64,000 nt of DNA from Thermoplasmatales archaeon (GTDB taxonomy: Archaea; Thermoplasmatota; Thermoplasmata; Methanomassiliicoccales; Methanomethylophilaceae): contig JAAYZC010000013.1 in the NCBI GenBank assembly GCA_012515075.1, positions 25,954 through 89,953 of the forward strand. The letters are read 5' to 3'. The translations under genes were made by a program, and so were the position numbers. This document shows positions 18,105 to 27,085 of the stretch, piece by piece. Position 1 is the first letter of the stretch. Every line of letters begins with the position of its first letter. Under the pieces are notes generated by a model that saw only the letters and a program-made list of their open reading frames with translations, made no database searches and was not told where the DNA came from.

Positions 18105-19067
18105 TCATTCGTTGTCGTCGCTCCGGAGCCTTATCAGGTTGTTTATGCCGGCCATCGACCTTATGTCGACCACTCCGATTGCCGCGATTACACGGTTGTC
18201 GAGCTCCACGGGCGTCACGATTACGCGTATCCCTTTGTACGGCCCGTCCACGGCTATCTTCCTGATGGTGGTCCCTACGTCGATGACCTCTTCCAGCACG
18301 AGTCCGGTGTAGGCGTTGTCGATGACCGCCCCGTTCTCTATCCTTATTCCCAGGTTGTCCCTGCTCTTGGCGCAGACCGGAAGCCCTCCGACCAGGTCGT
18401 GGATTGCGAACGCCAGGGACAGAAGCTCGTTCCCCGTGCTCCGGGGAGTGAGTATGTCCCTGAGCTCGCGGTTCATCTGGAGTCCGCCCACGAGCTTTAT
18501 CCCCGCCGTCACGGCTCCCACCTCTGCCTGATCCACCTCCTCCGCTGTCCCGATGATTATGACGTCCTCGTTCCTGATATCGAAATTGTTCCTGAGGACG
18601 GACTCCACCTTCTCCTCAACTGGGAAGTTGGATCCCGGGAACACCAATCTCCCGCCGCTGCAGACCAGGGTGGTGGCCCCTGTCGCGCCGGCCTTTATCG
18701 CAATATCCCTCTCCTCGCATCCGAAGCTAATCTTTCTGGCCATCTGAGGGACGTGGACGACGCAGTCGTAATCCCCGATTGTGATGTCTGACACCTGTAT
18801 GCGCTTGATTTTCATGTTCACGATGCTCTTGGAATCCTCTCCCTTCTTGGTGAGCCTTATCCCGCTCTTGTCTATGGTTATGAGGCTGTGTTCCCGGAGC
18901 ATGTTGAGAATCGTCCGTGTGCTGCCCTCCCCTATCTTCAGGTCCGATGCGAGCTTCTTCCTCCCCACAGGTTCCGTTTCGTCGAGCGTCGTGAGGGCCT
19001 TCCATATATGGTAATCGCTGAATTTAGGTACGGGTCCGCCTGTACCAGCATTCCTGGGGGATAGCAT
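18105..19067 (-). CDS. DUF4443-DUF2111 fusion, winged-helix regulator candidate
   Basis: A 320-residue protein. Residues ~15-75 form a winged-helix DNA-binding unit (GRKKLASDLKIGEGSTRTILNML is its centre, in pieces), followed by a DUF4443 ligand-type domain (KAGATGATTLVCSGGRLVFPG). From ~215 a DUF2111-like domain follows (FAIHDLVGGLPVCAKSRDN, NAYTGLVLEEVID, GPYKGIRVIVTPVELD), a family best known from methanogens. It is divergent from the atwA operon with a 166-base intergenic region. A CTTTAAAC box (about 19091-19098) gives a leaderless start. Regulation of the neighbouring operon is inference. A paralogue of the first two domains starts at 63426. Confidence 0.75.
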   Translation of the reverse strand: MLSPRNAGTGGPVPKFSDYHIWKALTTLDETEPVGRKKLASDLKIGEGSTRTILNMLREHSLITIDKSGIRLTKKGEDSKSIVNMKIKRIQVSDITIGDYDCVVHVPQMARKISFGCEERDIAIKAGATGATTLVCSGGRLVFPGSNFPVEEKVESVLRNNFDIRNEDVIIIGTAEEVDQAEVGAVTAGIKLVGGLQMNRELRDILTPRSTGNELLSLAFAIHDLVGGLPVCAKSRDNLGIRIENGAVIDNAYTGLVLEEVIDVGTTIRKIAVDGPYKGIRVIVTPVELDNRVIAAIGVVDIRSMAGINNLIRLRSDDNE

Positions 19068-19202
19068 ATGGTCACATTATCCATCCATGTTTAAAGCGTT
19101 TTCGTTCGGCCCAACGGTTTTTCCAGATGCCACGGATCCATCATGTTACGTGGTGCATATCGTCGAACTGGCTTGTTTTAACGGTGATTAAATTAGTCAT
19201 GT

Positions 19203-19210
19203 TTTATAAT
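19203..19210 (+). promoter_or_regulatory. TATA box of the atwA-mcrC-mmp operon
   Basis: TTTATAAT at 19203-19210 lies about 25-30 bases before the ATG at 19234, in the 166-base divergent region shared with the DUF4443-DUF2111 regulator. No Shine-Dalgarno precedes the ATG, so a leaderless mRNA is likely. Confidence 0.6.
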
Positions 19211-19233
19211 GGAAAACCAACATTAGGTTCCCT

Positions 19234-20841
19234 ATGGTTCCTGAGTCGATAACGCTTCTTACGATAGACAACGTAACGAAAAGATTCGAGGGCAAGACCG
19301 TCCTCAGCAACGTGAGCGCGACCATTTCCACCGGACAGATCCTGGGGCTCATCGGTAAGAGCGCGGCGGGGAAGAGCGTTCTCATACACATGCTCAGGGG
19401 CAATGAGGAATACGCCCCCGACGAGGGCAGGGTACTGTATCATCTCAACGTATGTCCGAAGTGCGGGCACCTGGACCTGCCCGTCGAAGGTGCGCCCTGT
19501 TCCAAATGCGGGAAGGCATCAGAGACCAGGACCATCGATTTCTGGTCCCTGAAGGAGATGGACCCCCTAAGACTGGAGGTCAGGAGGCGCATAGCCATAA
19601 TGATGCAGAGGACATTCGCCCTCTTCGGGGACCTCACGGTCATGGAGAACCTTTACGAGTCCCTGCCCAAAGGGCTGTCCGAGGCAGAACGCACGGAGAG
19701 GGTCATCGAGCTCCTCGAATTCGTCAACATGACCCATAGGACCACCCATATAGCCAGGGACCTGTCCGGAGGGGAGAAGCAGAGGATAGTCCTGGCCAGG
19801 CAGATCGCCAAGGATCCCCTAATCTTCCTGGCGGACGAGCCCACCGGCACGCTGGACCCCAACACCGCCGAGATAGTCCACAGGTCTCTCGTCAAGTACG
19901 TGCGCGACCACAACATATGCATGGTTTTCGCATCGCACTGGCCGGAGGCCGTGGACACCATGGCCGATGACGCCATATGGCTGGATTCGGGCGACGTGAT
20001 CATGAAAGGCGAGCCCAGAGCCGTCACCGAGAAGTTCATGGAGGACTACAAGTTCGAGAAGAAGGACGGCAAGGAGCTCCTTGGAGAGCCCCTCATAGTG
20101 CTGGATGATGCCGAGAAGCATTTCTTCTCCGTCGTCAGAGGAGTGGTCAAGGCGGTCGACGGAGTCACATTCGACATCAGGGAGAGGGAGATATTCGCAC
20201 TCGTGGGATTGTCGGGGGCGGGAAAGACCACGACATCCAGGATGATAGCCGGGATGACCCCGTCCACTTCCGGTTCGGTCAAGATACGCATCGGGGACGA
20301 CATGGTCGACATGTCGGAGTCGGGTTTCATGGGCAAGGGCAGGGCCACGCCCTACATAGGGTTCCTGCATCAGGAGTACAGCCTGTACCCCTTCGACAAC
20401 GTGCTCAGGAACCTGACCACATGCATCGGCATGAACATGCCGGCGGAGATAGCGAAGGTCAAGGCCATACAGGTCCTGCTGAGCGTCGGTTTCAAGAAGG
20501 AGGAGATGGAGAGGCTGCTTTACTCCTACCCGGACACGCTGAGCGTCGGGGAGTGCCAGAGGATCGCCTTCGCCCAGGTGCTGATAAAAGAGCCGAGGAT
20601 AATCATACTGGACGAGCCCACGGGGACCATGGACCCCATCACCAAGGTCGTGGTCGCCAATTCGGTGCTGAGGGCCAGGGAGGAGCTCGGAGAGACCTTC
20701 GTCGTCGTCAGCCACGACATGGATTTCGTGGTGAACTGCTGTGACCGTGCCGCTTTCATGAAAGACGGCAAGCTTGTGATGCTGGGCAAACCCGAGGAGG
20801 TTATCAAGGTGTTCGACGGCGCGGAGGATGGATCGAAGTGA
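19234..20841 (+). CDS. atwA: methyl-coenzyme M reductase activation component A2
   Basis: A 535-residue twin ABC ATPase with no membrane segments, the ATP-using component of MCR reductive activation. First cassette: Walker A GKSAAGKS near residue 38, an insert with two CxxC pairs (CPKCG and CSKCG) typical of A2, signature LSGGEKQR, Walker [11 protein letters not shown]. Second cassette: Walker [11 protein letters not shown] near 330, signature LSVGECQR, Walker [10 protein letters not shown]. First gene of the activation operon, and its stop overlaps the GTG of mcrC. Confidence 0.95.
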   Translation: MVPESITLLTIDNVTKRFEGKTVLSNVSATISTGQILGLIGKSAAGKSVLIHMLRGNEEYAPDEGRVLYHLNVCPKCGHLDLPVEGAPCSKCGKASETRTIDFWSLKEMDPLRLEVRRRIAIMMQRTFALFGDLTVMENLYESLPKGLSEAERTERVIELLEFVNMTHRTTHIARDLSGGEKQRIVLARQIAKDPLIFLADEPTGTLDPNTAEIVHRSLVKYVRDHNICMVFASHWPEAVDTMADDAIWLDSGDVIMKGEPRAVTEKFMEDYKFEKKDGKELLGEPLIVLDDAEKHFFSVVRGVVKAVDGVTFDIREREIFALVGLSGAGKTTTSRMIAGMTPSTSGSVKIRIGDDMVDMSESGFMGKGRATPYIGFLHQEYSLYPFDNVLRNLTTCIGMNMPAEIAKVKAIQVLLSVGFKKEEMERLLYSYPDTLSVGECQRIAFAQVLIKEPRIIILDEPTGTMDPITKVVVANSVLRAREELGETFVVVSHDMDFVVNCCDRAAFMKDGKLVMLGKPEEVIKVFDGAEDGSK

Positions 20842-21458
20842 AGCAGAGGATAGGCAGGCATCTCAGCTTCGTTGAGTGCAGAGAGGCCATGGGCATGGGG
20901 GCCGGCGGGGGTCTGGCCCAGAGGGCCACCATATCGGACAGCGGCAGGGATGTGGTGGCTATAGCCATGGGTCCCGGGAGGAGGCACATAACGAAGCCGG
21001 TCTGCGAGATAACCTACGCCCTTAGGGAAGAGGGCATAGACACCAGCGTGCTGGTGGTCAACGCGGGAGGGGGGGTTCCGTCGGATGCTCCCGACTTCTC
21101 CACGGGCACCAACTTCGGCCTGGACCCGCTGGAGGTGGAGAGGATACGCCAGTTCAAGGTCGCCCTGATACACCTGGGCAACGTCCGAACCCACATAATC
21201 TACAAGGCCAGGCTGATCCTCAGGAACGTGGACATACCCGCCATAATAGTGTCCCAGTGTCCCGTCGATTTCGAGGATTTCGCGGCGATCGGTGTAAAGA
21301 CGGCGCAGGTCATGCCGCCGGATGACAAGATCAACACCCGCGGGGAGATAACGCACATAGTGACGGGGGTGGTGAGGGGAGTAACCTGTCAGCAGGATAA
21401 GCTGGACGAGATAGTCTCGAAGGTGGTCTCGATGCTGCCCAAGGAGGGATCCGCATGA
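20838..21458 (+). CDS. mcrC: McrC, MCR activation protein
   Basis: A 206-residue McrC, part of the complex that activates MCR. Conserved blocks: [19 protein letters not shown] near the start, [20 protein letters not shown] near residue 43, [20 protein letters not shown] near 110 and CPVDFEDFA near 140. The start is GTG, overlapping the atwA stop (GTGA). In many methanogens mcrC lies within mcrBDCGA; here it is moved to the activation operon. Confidence 0.95.
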   Translation: MKQRIGRHLSFVECREAMGMGAGGGLAQRATISDSGRDVVAIAMGPGRRHITKPVCEITYALREEGIDTSVLVVNAGGGVPSDAPDFSTGTNFGLDPLEVERIRQFKVALIHLGNVRTHIIYKARLILRNVDIPAIIVSQCPVDFEDFAAIGVKTAQVMPPDDKINTRGEITHIVTGVVRGVTCQQDKLDEIVSKVVSMLPKEGSA

Positions 21459-22972
21459 AGGTCACGGTCAACGGCAAACCCAAAGCACTCAGGTCCGGTG
21501 CCACGCTGAAGTCGGCCATATCCGGGGAGAGGTACGTCCCGGGGTCTCTGATATCCGTTCACCTGTCCACGGAGAGGATATCCAGGGAGACAAACGATTT
21601 CGAGCTCATAACATCGGCCGGGTCCATGGTGCTGCACCTTGATGACAGCGAGGACGCCAGGGTATGGAAGGAGAACCTGTCCAACATAACAGGCGTCACC
21701 GCCAGATGGGTGACGGGTAACATAGTGGCCTTCGGGTCCTTCCCCACCGGCATCGAGAAGAGCCGTGAAACGCGCATGTACCGCAGGTACGACTGCTTCT
21801 TCTCCCTCGGGGGCATGGACAACTACACCACGTACATGATGGTCGCCCGCGACGATCACCGCGCCTCGTACGGCGCGGGGCCGGGGCGCATCGGTAGGAT
21901 AACCGTGGGACGTCACATCCTGGACAGGATCCGCGAGGGATACACCATATCCCACATAAGGCCCCTGGTGTCTGAGACCAGCAGCGACAGCGTGATAGTC
22001 ACCGACGACCTCTCGTACCGTCTGGAGGAGGGGTACAGCGTGGAGACAAACATCAGGATAAAGCTGGATCCCGAATCGCCGATGACGGCGGAGCACGTGC
22101 TGGTGCTCTCCTCCAAGGGCACGATGCACATCTCTGACGCCACGGGAAGCTATGTGGCATGCTCGGACGACATGGACGTGGCAATACCGGAGGAGGGCCA
22201 CGCGGTGAGGGCGGAGGGCGCCATAACGGTCAGGCACTCCGGCGTGGGCACCGGCCGCGCTTTCATCTACAAGGAGAAGAGGCAGGTATCGGCATCCCAC
22301 AACCGTGCCGGAGAGATAGTGAACGGCAGGGCGATAATATCCGGGGCCAAGAAGGGCGACAGCGTCACCGTGGTGACGGACCCCCCCAGGGCCCTGGCAG
22401 TGGGCATGACCCAGGCGGAGGGCGGTAGGTTCCTGTCCGACGCGGGCATAAGGCAGATCAGGACCGGCGACGCGTCCGACTCGGCGGTCATCGTGGAGCA
22501 GACCCCGGAACAGACGTTGTCCGTTCTGAGCAAGGGGGAGGCGGAGACCTTCGGCGTGCCGCCCGACAGGATCTTCCGCATATCCCTGGACCGCGCCAAG
22601 GACGGCGCGAGCGTCCACTACCTAGAGAAGATCAGCGGCCTCAGCCACAAGCCCATAGGCTCGCTGAAGGTCCAGTTCTCCTATGAAGGGCTGCCGATGG
22701 TAACCTTCTACGGGGACGAGATGAGAGGCAAGTCCATATTCCCCCAGGACCCCTTCAGGAAGTGCGTGCGCGGCGACATAGGCCTGACCAACCAGGCCAG
22801 ACCCCACCACGGGCTCATAGGCATAAGGCTGGAGGACAGCAAGGAGTACGGGCCCACCGGGGAGGAGCCGTACGGCACGAACATCATCGGAAAGTTCCTG
22901 GGCGACCTGGACAGGCTCATGGACGGCCTGAAGGACGAGGACGTCATATACATAAAGGAGGAAGAGAAATGA
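21455..22972 (+). CDS. methanogenesis marker protein 3
   Basis: A 505-residue Mmp3. The N-terminal ~60 residues have a ubiquitin/ThiS-like look ([18 protein letters not shown]), the middle holds [16 protein letters not shown], and the C-terminal part a cyclophilin-like barrel ([29 protein letters not shown]). Structural work on methanogen MCR reported marker protein 3 in the ATP-driven activation complex with McrC and A2. It overlaps mcrC and mmp6 by 4 bases on each side. Confidence 0.9.
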   Translation: MKVTVNGKPKALRSGATLKSAISGERYVPGSLISVHLSTERISRETNDFELITSAGSMVLHLDDSEDARVWKENLSNITGVTARWVTGNIVAFGSFPTGIEKSRETRMYRRYDCFFSLGGMDNYTTYMMVARDDHRASYGAGPGRIGRITVGRHILDRIREGYTISHIRPLVSETSSDSVIVTDDLSYRLEEGYSVETNIRIKLDPESPMTAEHVLVLSSKGTMHISDATGSYVACSDDMDVAIPEEGHAVRAEGAITVRHSGVGTGRAFIYKEKRQVSASHNRAGEIVNGRAIISGAKKGDSVTVVTDPPRALAVGMTQAEGGRFLSDAGIRQIRTGDASDSAVIVEQTPEQTLSVLSKGEAETFGVPPDRIFRISLDRAKDGASVHYLEKISGLSHKPIGSLKVQFSYEGLPMVTFYGDEMRGKSIFPQDPFRKCVRGDIGLTNQARPHHGLIGIRLEDSKEYGPTGEEPYGTNIIGKFLGDLDRLMDGLKDEDVIYIKEEEK

Positions 22973-23391
22973 GCGAGGACAGGGAGACGAGGCTGCTCAT
23001 GATATCGCCCGGTTCCGAGCTGACGCCGGATCAGCTGGCCCGCATGGTCCATTCCATGAGCCCCTCCGTCACGGTCAAGGAGACATGCTACGGATGTCTG
23101 GTGGAAGGGCCCCGCGAAGTCGTCAGGGAGGCCCGTGACAGAATCAGGGAGATGTACCCCAACGAGGTCTTCTCCAAGGTCAGGGCATACCCGGCGGGCG
23201 ATCCGAGGAGGTGCCGCGCACAGCACGGCACCCGTCCCGGCTTCGCTCAGCTGGAGTCGGAATGGGAATTCCTATCCAAGGTACAGCACGGGCTCGAATG
23301 CGTGGAGAGAGGAGAGGGCCCGGTGCAAATGGAAAAAGAGGAGAAGCTCCCCGTGGACAGATTCAAGAAGATATGCGAGGCGAACCGATGA
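22969..23391 (+). CDS. methanogenesis marker protein 6
   Basis: A 140-residue Mmp6. Conserved features are LLMISPGSELTPDQLAR near the start, VKETCYGCLVEG near residue 38 (a CxxC pair), FSKVRAYPAGDPRRCRAQHGTRPG near 67 (in parts) and FDRFKKI-like [12 protein letters not shown] at the end. Reported elsewhere as a member of the MCR activation complex. Start ATG overlaps the mmp3 TGA; stop overlaps the mmp5 ATG. Confidence 0.9.
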   Translation: MSEDRETRLLMISPGSELTPDQLARMVHSMSPSVTVKETCYGCLVEGPREVVREARDRIREMYPNEVFSKVRAYPAGDPRRCRAQHGTRPGFAQLESEWEFLSKVQHGLECVERGEGPVQMEKEEKLPVDRFKKICEANR

Positions 23392-23822
23392 AGGTTTTCA
23401 TAGACCCCCCCAACAGTCTTGTTCTTTTCGACCTGGTAGAAAGATTCGGTCATGAGCCGCTCAGTTCGATGGCGGCCATCCAGGAGAGGATAGACAAGCT
23501 CGAGATAGACATGCCGCCCATGAACGTCACCATAGACGACGTCATAAAGGGGCTGAAGTACGCGGGCATCGAGGTGCCCTCCGGCGTCAGGGGAAGACTG
23601 GCGCTGTGGGGCCCCCTTATAGACGAGGCGGAGGCGGCCATAATAATGGACGACGCTCCGTTCGCATTCGGCTGCGTGGGCTGCGAACGCACGCAGTCGA
23701 TGGTGAAGTACCTCTTGAAGAGGCGCGGCATACCTGTGCTGCATGTGGAATACCCGGACACCGACGATGAGGCCAAGAACTTCGTCATACAGGCCAAGGA
23801 GTTCCTGGAGGGATTGAAGTGA
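23388..23822 (+). CDS. methanogenesis marker protein 5
   Basis: A 144-residue Mmp5. Opening [21 protein letters not shown], then [19 protein letters not shown] and [17 protein letters not shown] (conserved CxxC) near residue 92, and [10 protein letters not shown]. The biochemical role is not established. It overlaps mmp6 and the GTG of mmp15 (GTGA), so all genes here are translationally coupled. Confidence 0.9.
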   Translation: MKVFIDPPNSLVLFDLVERFGHEPLSSMAAIQERIDKLEIDMPPMNVTIDDVIKGLKYAGIEVPSGVRGRLALWGPLIDEAEAAIIMDDAPFAFGCVGCERTQSMVKYLLKRRGIPVLHVEYPDTDDEAKNFVIQAKEFLEGLK

Positions 23823-25039
23823 TAAAGATAGCCCAGTTGTCATGCGGAACCGAGTACAGCAGCGTCCAGTACGAGATAGAGAAGGCCGCCCGCAGCGTCG
23901 GAGCCAAGGTTGTGTACCCCGATGTCTCTGCGGCGGACATCAACGCCGCCGTGGAGAGGTTCGGGTTCAGGCCCAGGTCCCCGCAGCTCAAGCTGATGAT
24001 CGCCAGGGCCATCCAGCTCGCCGACGGCCTATACGATGCGGACGCGGTGTTCATAACGACGTGCTTCAGGTGCGCCGAGGGCGCCCTGGTGAGGAACGAG
24101 CTGAGAAGGTTCATACAGGAGAACACCCGGCTTCCGGTTGTAACGTACTCGTTCACCGAGAGGCTGAAGGCCTCTCAGCTCCTCACCAGGATGGAGGCCC
24201 TGGTCACGATAGTCTCCAGGAAGGAGCTCCTGGCCAGGGAGAAGCAGTCCGGGATAACCGTGGGCCTGGACTCCGGCTCCAGCACAACCAAGGCCGTGGT
24301 CATGGTAGACAACGAGATCGTGGGTAAGGACTGGACGCCTTCAGGTGACGTCATCCAGTCCGCCACCTATGTGCTGGAGAACGCGTTGGCCGAAGCGGGG
24401 ATCAAGCTGAGCGAGGTGGAGGCCATGGGCACAACCGGCTACGGGCGTTACAGCCTCGGGAAGCACTTCAAGGCCAAACTGGTCCAAGAGGAGCTGACCG
24501 TGAACTCCAAGGGGGCCGTCTGGCTCGCCGACAGGCAGCACGGGGAGGCGACGATAATAGACATAGGCGGAATGGACAACAAGGCCATCACCGTCCGTGA
24601 CGGCGTACCTGACAACTTCACCATGGGAGGGATATGCGCCGGAGCGTCGGGACGCTTCCTGGAGATGACGTCCAAGAGGCTGAAGATCGAGGTCACGGAG
24701 CTCGGAGAGCTGGCCGACAGAGGGGACTGGAGGAACGCCAAGATGAACTCCTACTGCTCCGTATTCGGTATCCAGGACCTCGTGACGTCCCTCGGGGACG
24801 GCAAGTCCTTCGAGGACGTGGCGGCTGCGGCATGCCACTCTGTGGCGGAACAGGTCTACGAGCAGCAGCTGCAGGAGATAGACGTCAGACACCCGATAAT
24901 ACAGGTCGGCGGGACATCGCTCATATCCGGTCTTGTCACCGCCGTGGGCGAGGTCCTGGGCGAGAAGCCAATAGTGCCCCCCAACTCCCAGTACATCGGC
25001 GCCGTGGGCGGGGCCCTCCTCAGCTCAGGGTTCATGTGA
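23819..25039 (+). CDS. methanogenesis marker protein 15, BadF/BcrA-type ATPase
   Basis: A 406-residue Mmp15. Residues 1-140 form a Cys-bearing N-terminal domain ([25 protein letters not shown]). From about 147 an ASKHA ATPase follows: [15 protein letters not shown] (phosphate 1), [26 protein letters not shown] (phosphate 2), [14 protein letters not shown] (cluster-Cys motif of 2-hydroxyacyl-CoA dehydratase activators) and [11 protein letters not shown]. It may drive low-potential electrons by ATP hydrolysis, by analogy with that family. Start GTG. Confidence 0.92.
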   Translation: MIKIAQLSCGTEYSSVQYEIEKAARSVGAKVVYPDVSAADINAAVERFGFRPRSPQLKLMIARAIQLADGLYDADAVFITTCFRCAEGALVRNELRRFIQENTRLPVVTYSFTERLKASQLLTRMEALVTIVSRKELLAREKQSGITVGLDSGSSTTKAVVMVDNEIVGKDWTPSGDVIQSATYVLENALAEAGIKLSEVEAMGTTGYGRYSLGKHFKAKLVQEELTVNSKGAVWLADRQHGEATIIDIGGMDNKAITVRDGVPDNFTMGGICAGASGRFLEMTSKRLKIEVTELGELADRGDWRNAKMNSYCSVFGIQDLVTSLGDGKSFEDVAAAACHSVAEQVYEQQLQEIDVRHPIIQVGGTSLISGLVTAVGEVLGEKPIVPPNSQYIGAVGGALLSSGFM

Positions 25040-25048
25040 GGGCATGAT

Positions 25049-25621
25049 ATGAGAATGGAGGTCAGCGGTACGGATGAGTGGGGGAGCGAGGCCTACAGGA
25101 AGCTGTTCGAGGACATAATGAGCGACATAGGAAAATCCTCGCTCATCGACACGGCGGTTCTGGTCCTGAGAGCGGAGATACCTTTCTTCGTGTTCTCCGT
25201 GAAGCTGAGGGCGGAACCGTCCAGCAGGACCGTGTCCGACGTGGCCAGCCTCAGACAGGAGGGCAGCACCGTGCACCTGTCGATAACCGACGAGAAGTAT
25301 GCACCGGAGATACTGGCCCAGCTCTGGAAGAGATACGGCAGGGGCAGCGTGGTCCAGCAGACCCGCTTCGACCTCGATGCGGAGAACGCGGAGAGGGAGG
25401 AGGTCGGATCCCTGGTGGTGTCGTCGGGTGACGAGTTCATGCAGGAGATCATAGGGGCCGTCTGGAGGATAATGCCCGAGGGGATCAAGGCCAGGCACAG
25501 CTTCTCGAACGGCGACACCATGACGATAATGGCCACAGAGGAGATAATCCAGCCTTACATGATGGAGGAGGCCCTGAAGATACACAGGGCCCTTCTGGAG
25601 AGGGAGGCATCCGATGTTTGA
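25049..25621 (+). CDS. methanogenesis marker protein 17
   Basis: A 190-residue Mmp17 without cysteines. Pieces typical of the family: VSGTDEWGSEAYRKLFEDI at the N-terminus, TRFDLDAENAEREE near residue 105, and the C-terminal segment IIQPYMMEEALKIHRALL. Reported in the MCR activation complex of other methanogens. Nine bases after mmp15; its end overlaps mmp7 by 8 bases. Confidence 0.85.
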   Translation: MRMEVSGTDEWGSEAYRKLFEDIMSDIGKSSLIDTAVLVLRAEIPFFVFSVKLRAEPSSRTVSDVASLRQEGSTVHLSITDEKYAPEILAQLWKRYGRGSVVQQTRFDLDAENAEREEVGSLVVSSGDEFMQEIIGAVWRIMPEGIKARHSFSNGDTMTIMATEEIIQPYMMEEALKIHRALLEREASDV

Positions 25622-26546
25622 GGTCATGATGTACGACGGCGGGGTCTACCGCTCCGATGAGCTGTTCGAGATGATAGAGGATGTAGGCGGCGTGGTGCTC
25701 AACAAGAACAGGAGCGCCCAGATGCTGATAGTGACCATGTCCATACCCGGAGAGGACAAGGCCGCCGTGAAGAAGCTCTGCGAAGCCATAGGGGGCACCG
25801 TCAAGTCCGTACCCCTGGCGGGGACGGAGATAGCCGTGGTCGGCCCCACCCTGGGCCGCCACCACATGCCCCATCCGATATGCGACATAGCCGAGGAGCT
25901 CAGAAGGTACGGCGCCATAACGGTGGTCATGGGCCTGGCCAGGGGGAGGGGCAAGGCGACGTCCCAGATATCCATGAAGGAGAGGGAGATCATCGAGGAG
26001 TACGATGCGGCCATCTTCATGATGGGGAACTTCAAGTCCTGCATCGAGGCCAAAACGGACATAATCAAGGACATACGGACCCCCCTGATGCTGGTCACCG
26101 GACCAATGCCGGAGGGCCTGGAGGACACCTGCGAGGCCATAATCCCCGGCGTCGGACGCAAGACCGAGAGGATGAGGCTGCCCCCGGAGAGGACGAAGCT
26201 GGACGAGATCGCCGACAGGATGGACGAGATTCTGAGGGAGAAGAGGAGGACCATCGAAGAGGACCCCCTGTTCGTGCACCCCGCCGAGGTCAAGCAGCTG
26301 CTGGAGGATTACGAGCCGATAGACATGAGTCTGAGGCCGGCGCCCATCGTACTGCACCTGGACGGTCTCAGGGTCAAGATACCCATGAAGGAGCACTACG
26401 AGGACCTCTACAACGTGGAGGTGTACGGACGGAAACTTGGCGAGGTGGCCAGCATATCCGAGTCCAAGATAAACGACAGCAGCACGCTGATACGCATAAA
26501 GACCCGTTCCCAGGTGGAGGACGAGGACAGGCAGAAAAAGGCATGA
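25614..26546 (+). CDS. methanogenesis marker protein 7
   Basis: A 310-residue Mmp7. Diagnostic segments are VMMYDGGVYRSDELFEMIED, LAGTEIAVVGPTLGRHHMPH near residue 68 (in part), PICDIAEELRRYGA, and GLARGRGKATSQIS near 107. Its middle resembles McrC in the GPTLGRHHMPHPICDI and [14 protein letters not shown] stretches, consistent with a common ancestry. Reported to bind the activation complex. It overlaps mmp17 and the DUF123 gene. Confidence 0.9.
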   Translation: MFEVMMYDGGVYRSDELFEMIEDVGGVVLNKNRSAQMLIVTMSIPGEDKAAVKKLCEAIGGTVKSVPLAGTEIAVVGPTLGRHHMPHPICDIAEELRRYGAITVVMGLARGRGKATSQISMKEREIIEEYDAAIFMMGNFKSCIEAKTDIIKDIRTPLMLVTGPMPEGLEDTCEAIIPGVGRKTERMRLPPERTKLDEIADRMDEILREKRRTIEEDPLFVHPAEVKQLLEDYEPIDMSLRPAPIVLHLDGLRVKIPMKEHYEDLYNVEVYGRKLGEVASISESKINDSSTLIRIKTRSQVEDEDRQKKA

Positions 26547-27085
26547 TACGCAAGGGCACCTACATTCTTAGGATGGGGTTCGACGAGGACCTGGAAGTCG
26601 CCGTCGGTTCCCTCGGGACGTGCCGTCTACCTGCCGGGGATTACTGTTACGTGGGCAGCGCCATGGGAGGTCTGGATCAGAGGATATCGAGGCACATGGC
26701 CCCCGACAAGCGCCTGCGCTGGCATATCGACCGTCTAACTACAGTCGCGGACCGGGTGGAGGCCTTCGAATCCGAGGGATCGGTCAATCCCGAGTGCTCC
26801 CTCGCGGCCGCCCTGCTGCGTCTCGGAGCCGTTCCCTCGGTGAAGGGTTTCGGGTGCTCGGACTGCGGATGCCGCACGCATCTGTTCATGGTCGGCGAGG
26901 GAATCCTGGAAGAGGCCGTCCGAACATTGGGTCTGAAGAGGTTCCAGGACCGCCAGGGACTTCCCGGGGAAGGTTCCAGCGCCCTCCTAGAACATAATCC
27001 TTATAACACATCACCCTATTTACACGCTGATCGAAGTCACACTTTAAAGTGGAGGACGCTAAATGAAATCCAACGGGGAAGATAA
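26543..27085 (+). CDS. GIY-YIG-like DUF123 protein
   Basis: A GIY-YIG-type small domain of the DUF123 family: GTYILRMGF, LPAGDYCYVGSAMGGLDQRI near residue 35 (in part), RLRWHIDRLT, and GFGCSDCGCRTHLF near 107. DUF123 proteins are often linked to endonuclease III and may act on DNA or RNA. The 180-residue frame is longer than the ~140 usual; about 35 C-terminal residues run over the promoter of the next gene and overlap its start by 23 bases. It is the last gene coupled to the activation operon, with no obvious tie to MCR. Confidence 0.8.
   Translation: MIRKGTYILRMGFDEDLEVAVGSLGTCRLPAGDYCYVGSAMGGLDQRISRHMAPDKRLRWHIDRLTTVADRVEAFESEGSVNPECSLAAALLRLGAVPSVKGFGCSDCGCRTHLFMVGEGILEEAVRTLGLKRFQDRQGLPGEGSSALLEHNPYNTSPYLHADRSHTLKWRTLNEIQRGR
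26999..27006 (+). promoter_or_regulatory. TATA box inside the end of the DUF123 gene
   Basis: CCTTATAA around 26999-27006 lies ~60 bases before the ATG at 27063, and GGAGG at 27052-27056 is a ribosome binding site. So the FAD-oxidase gene probably has its own leadered transcript starting within the DUF123 coding tail. Confidence 0.45.
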
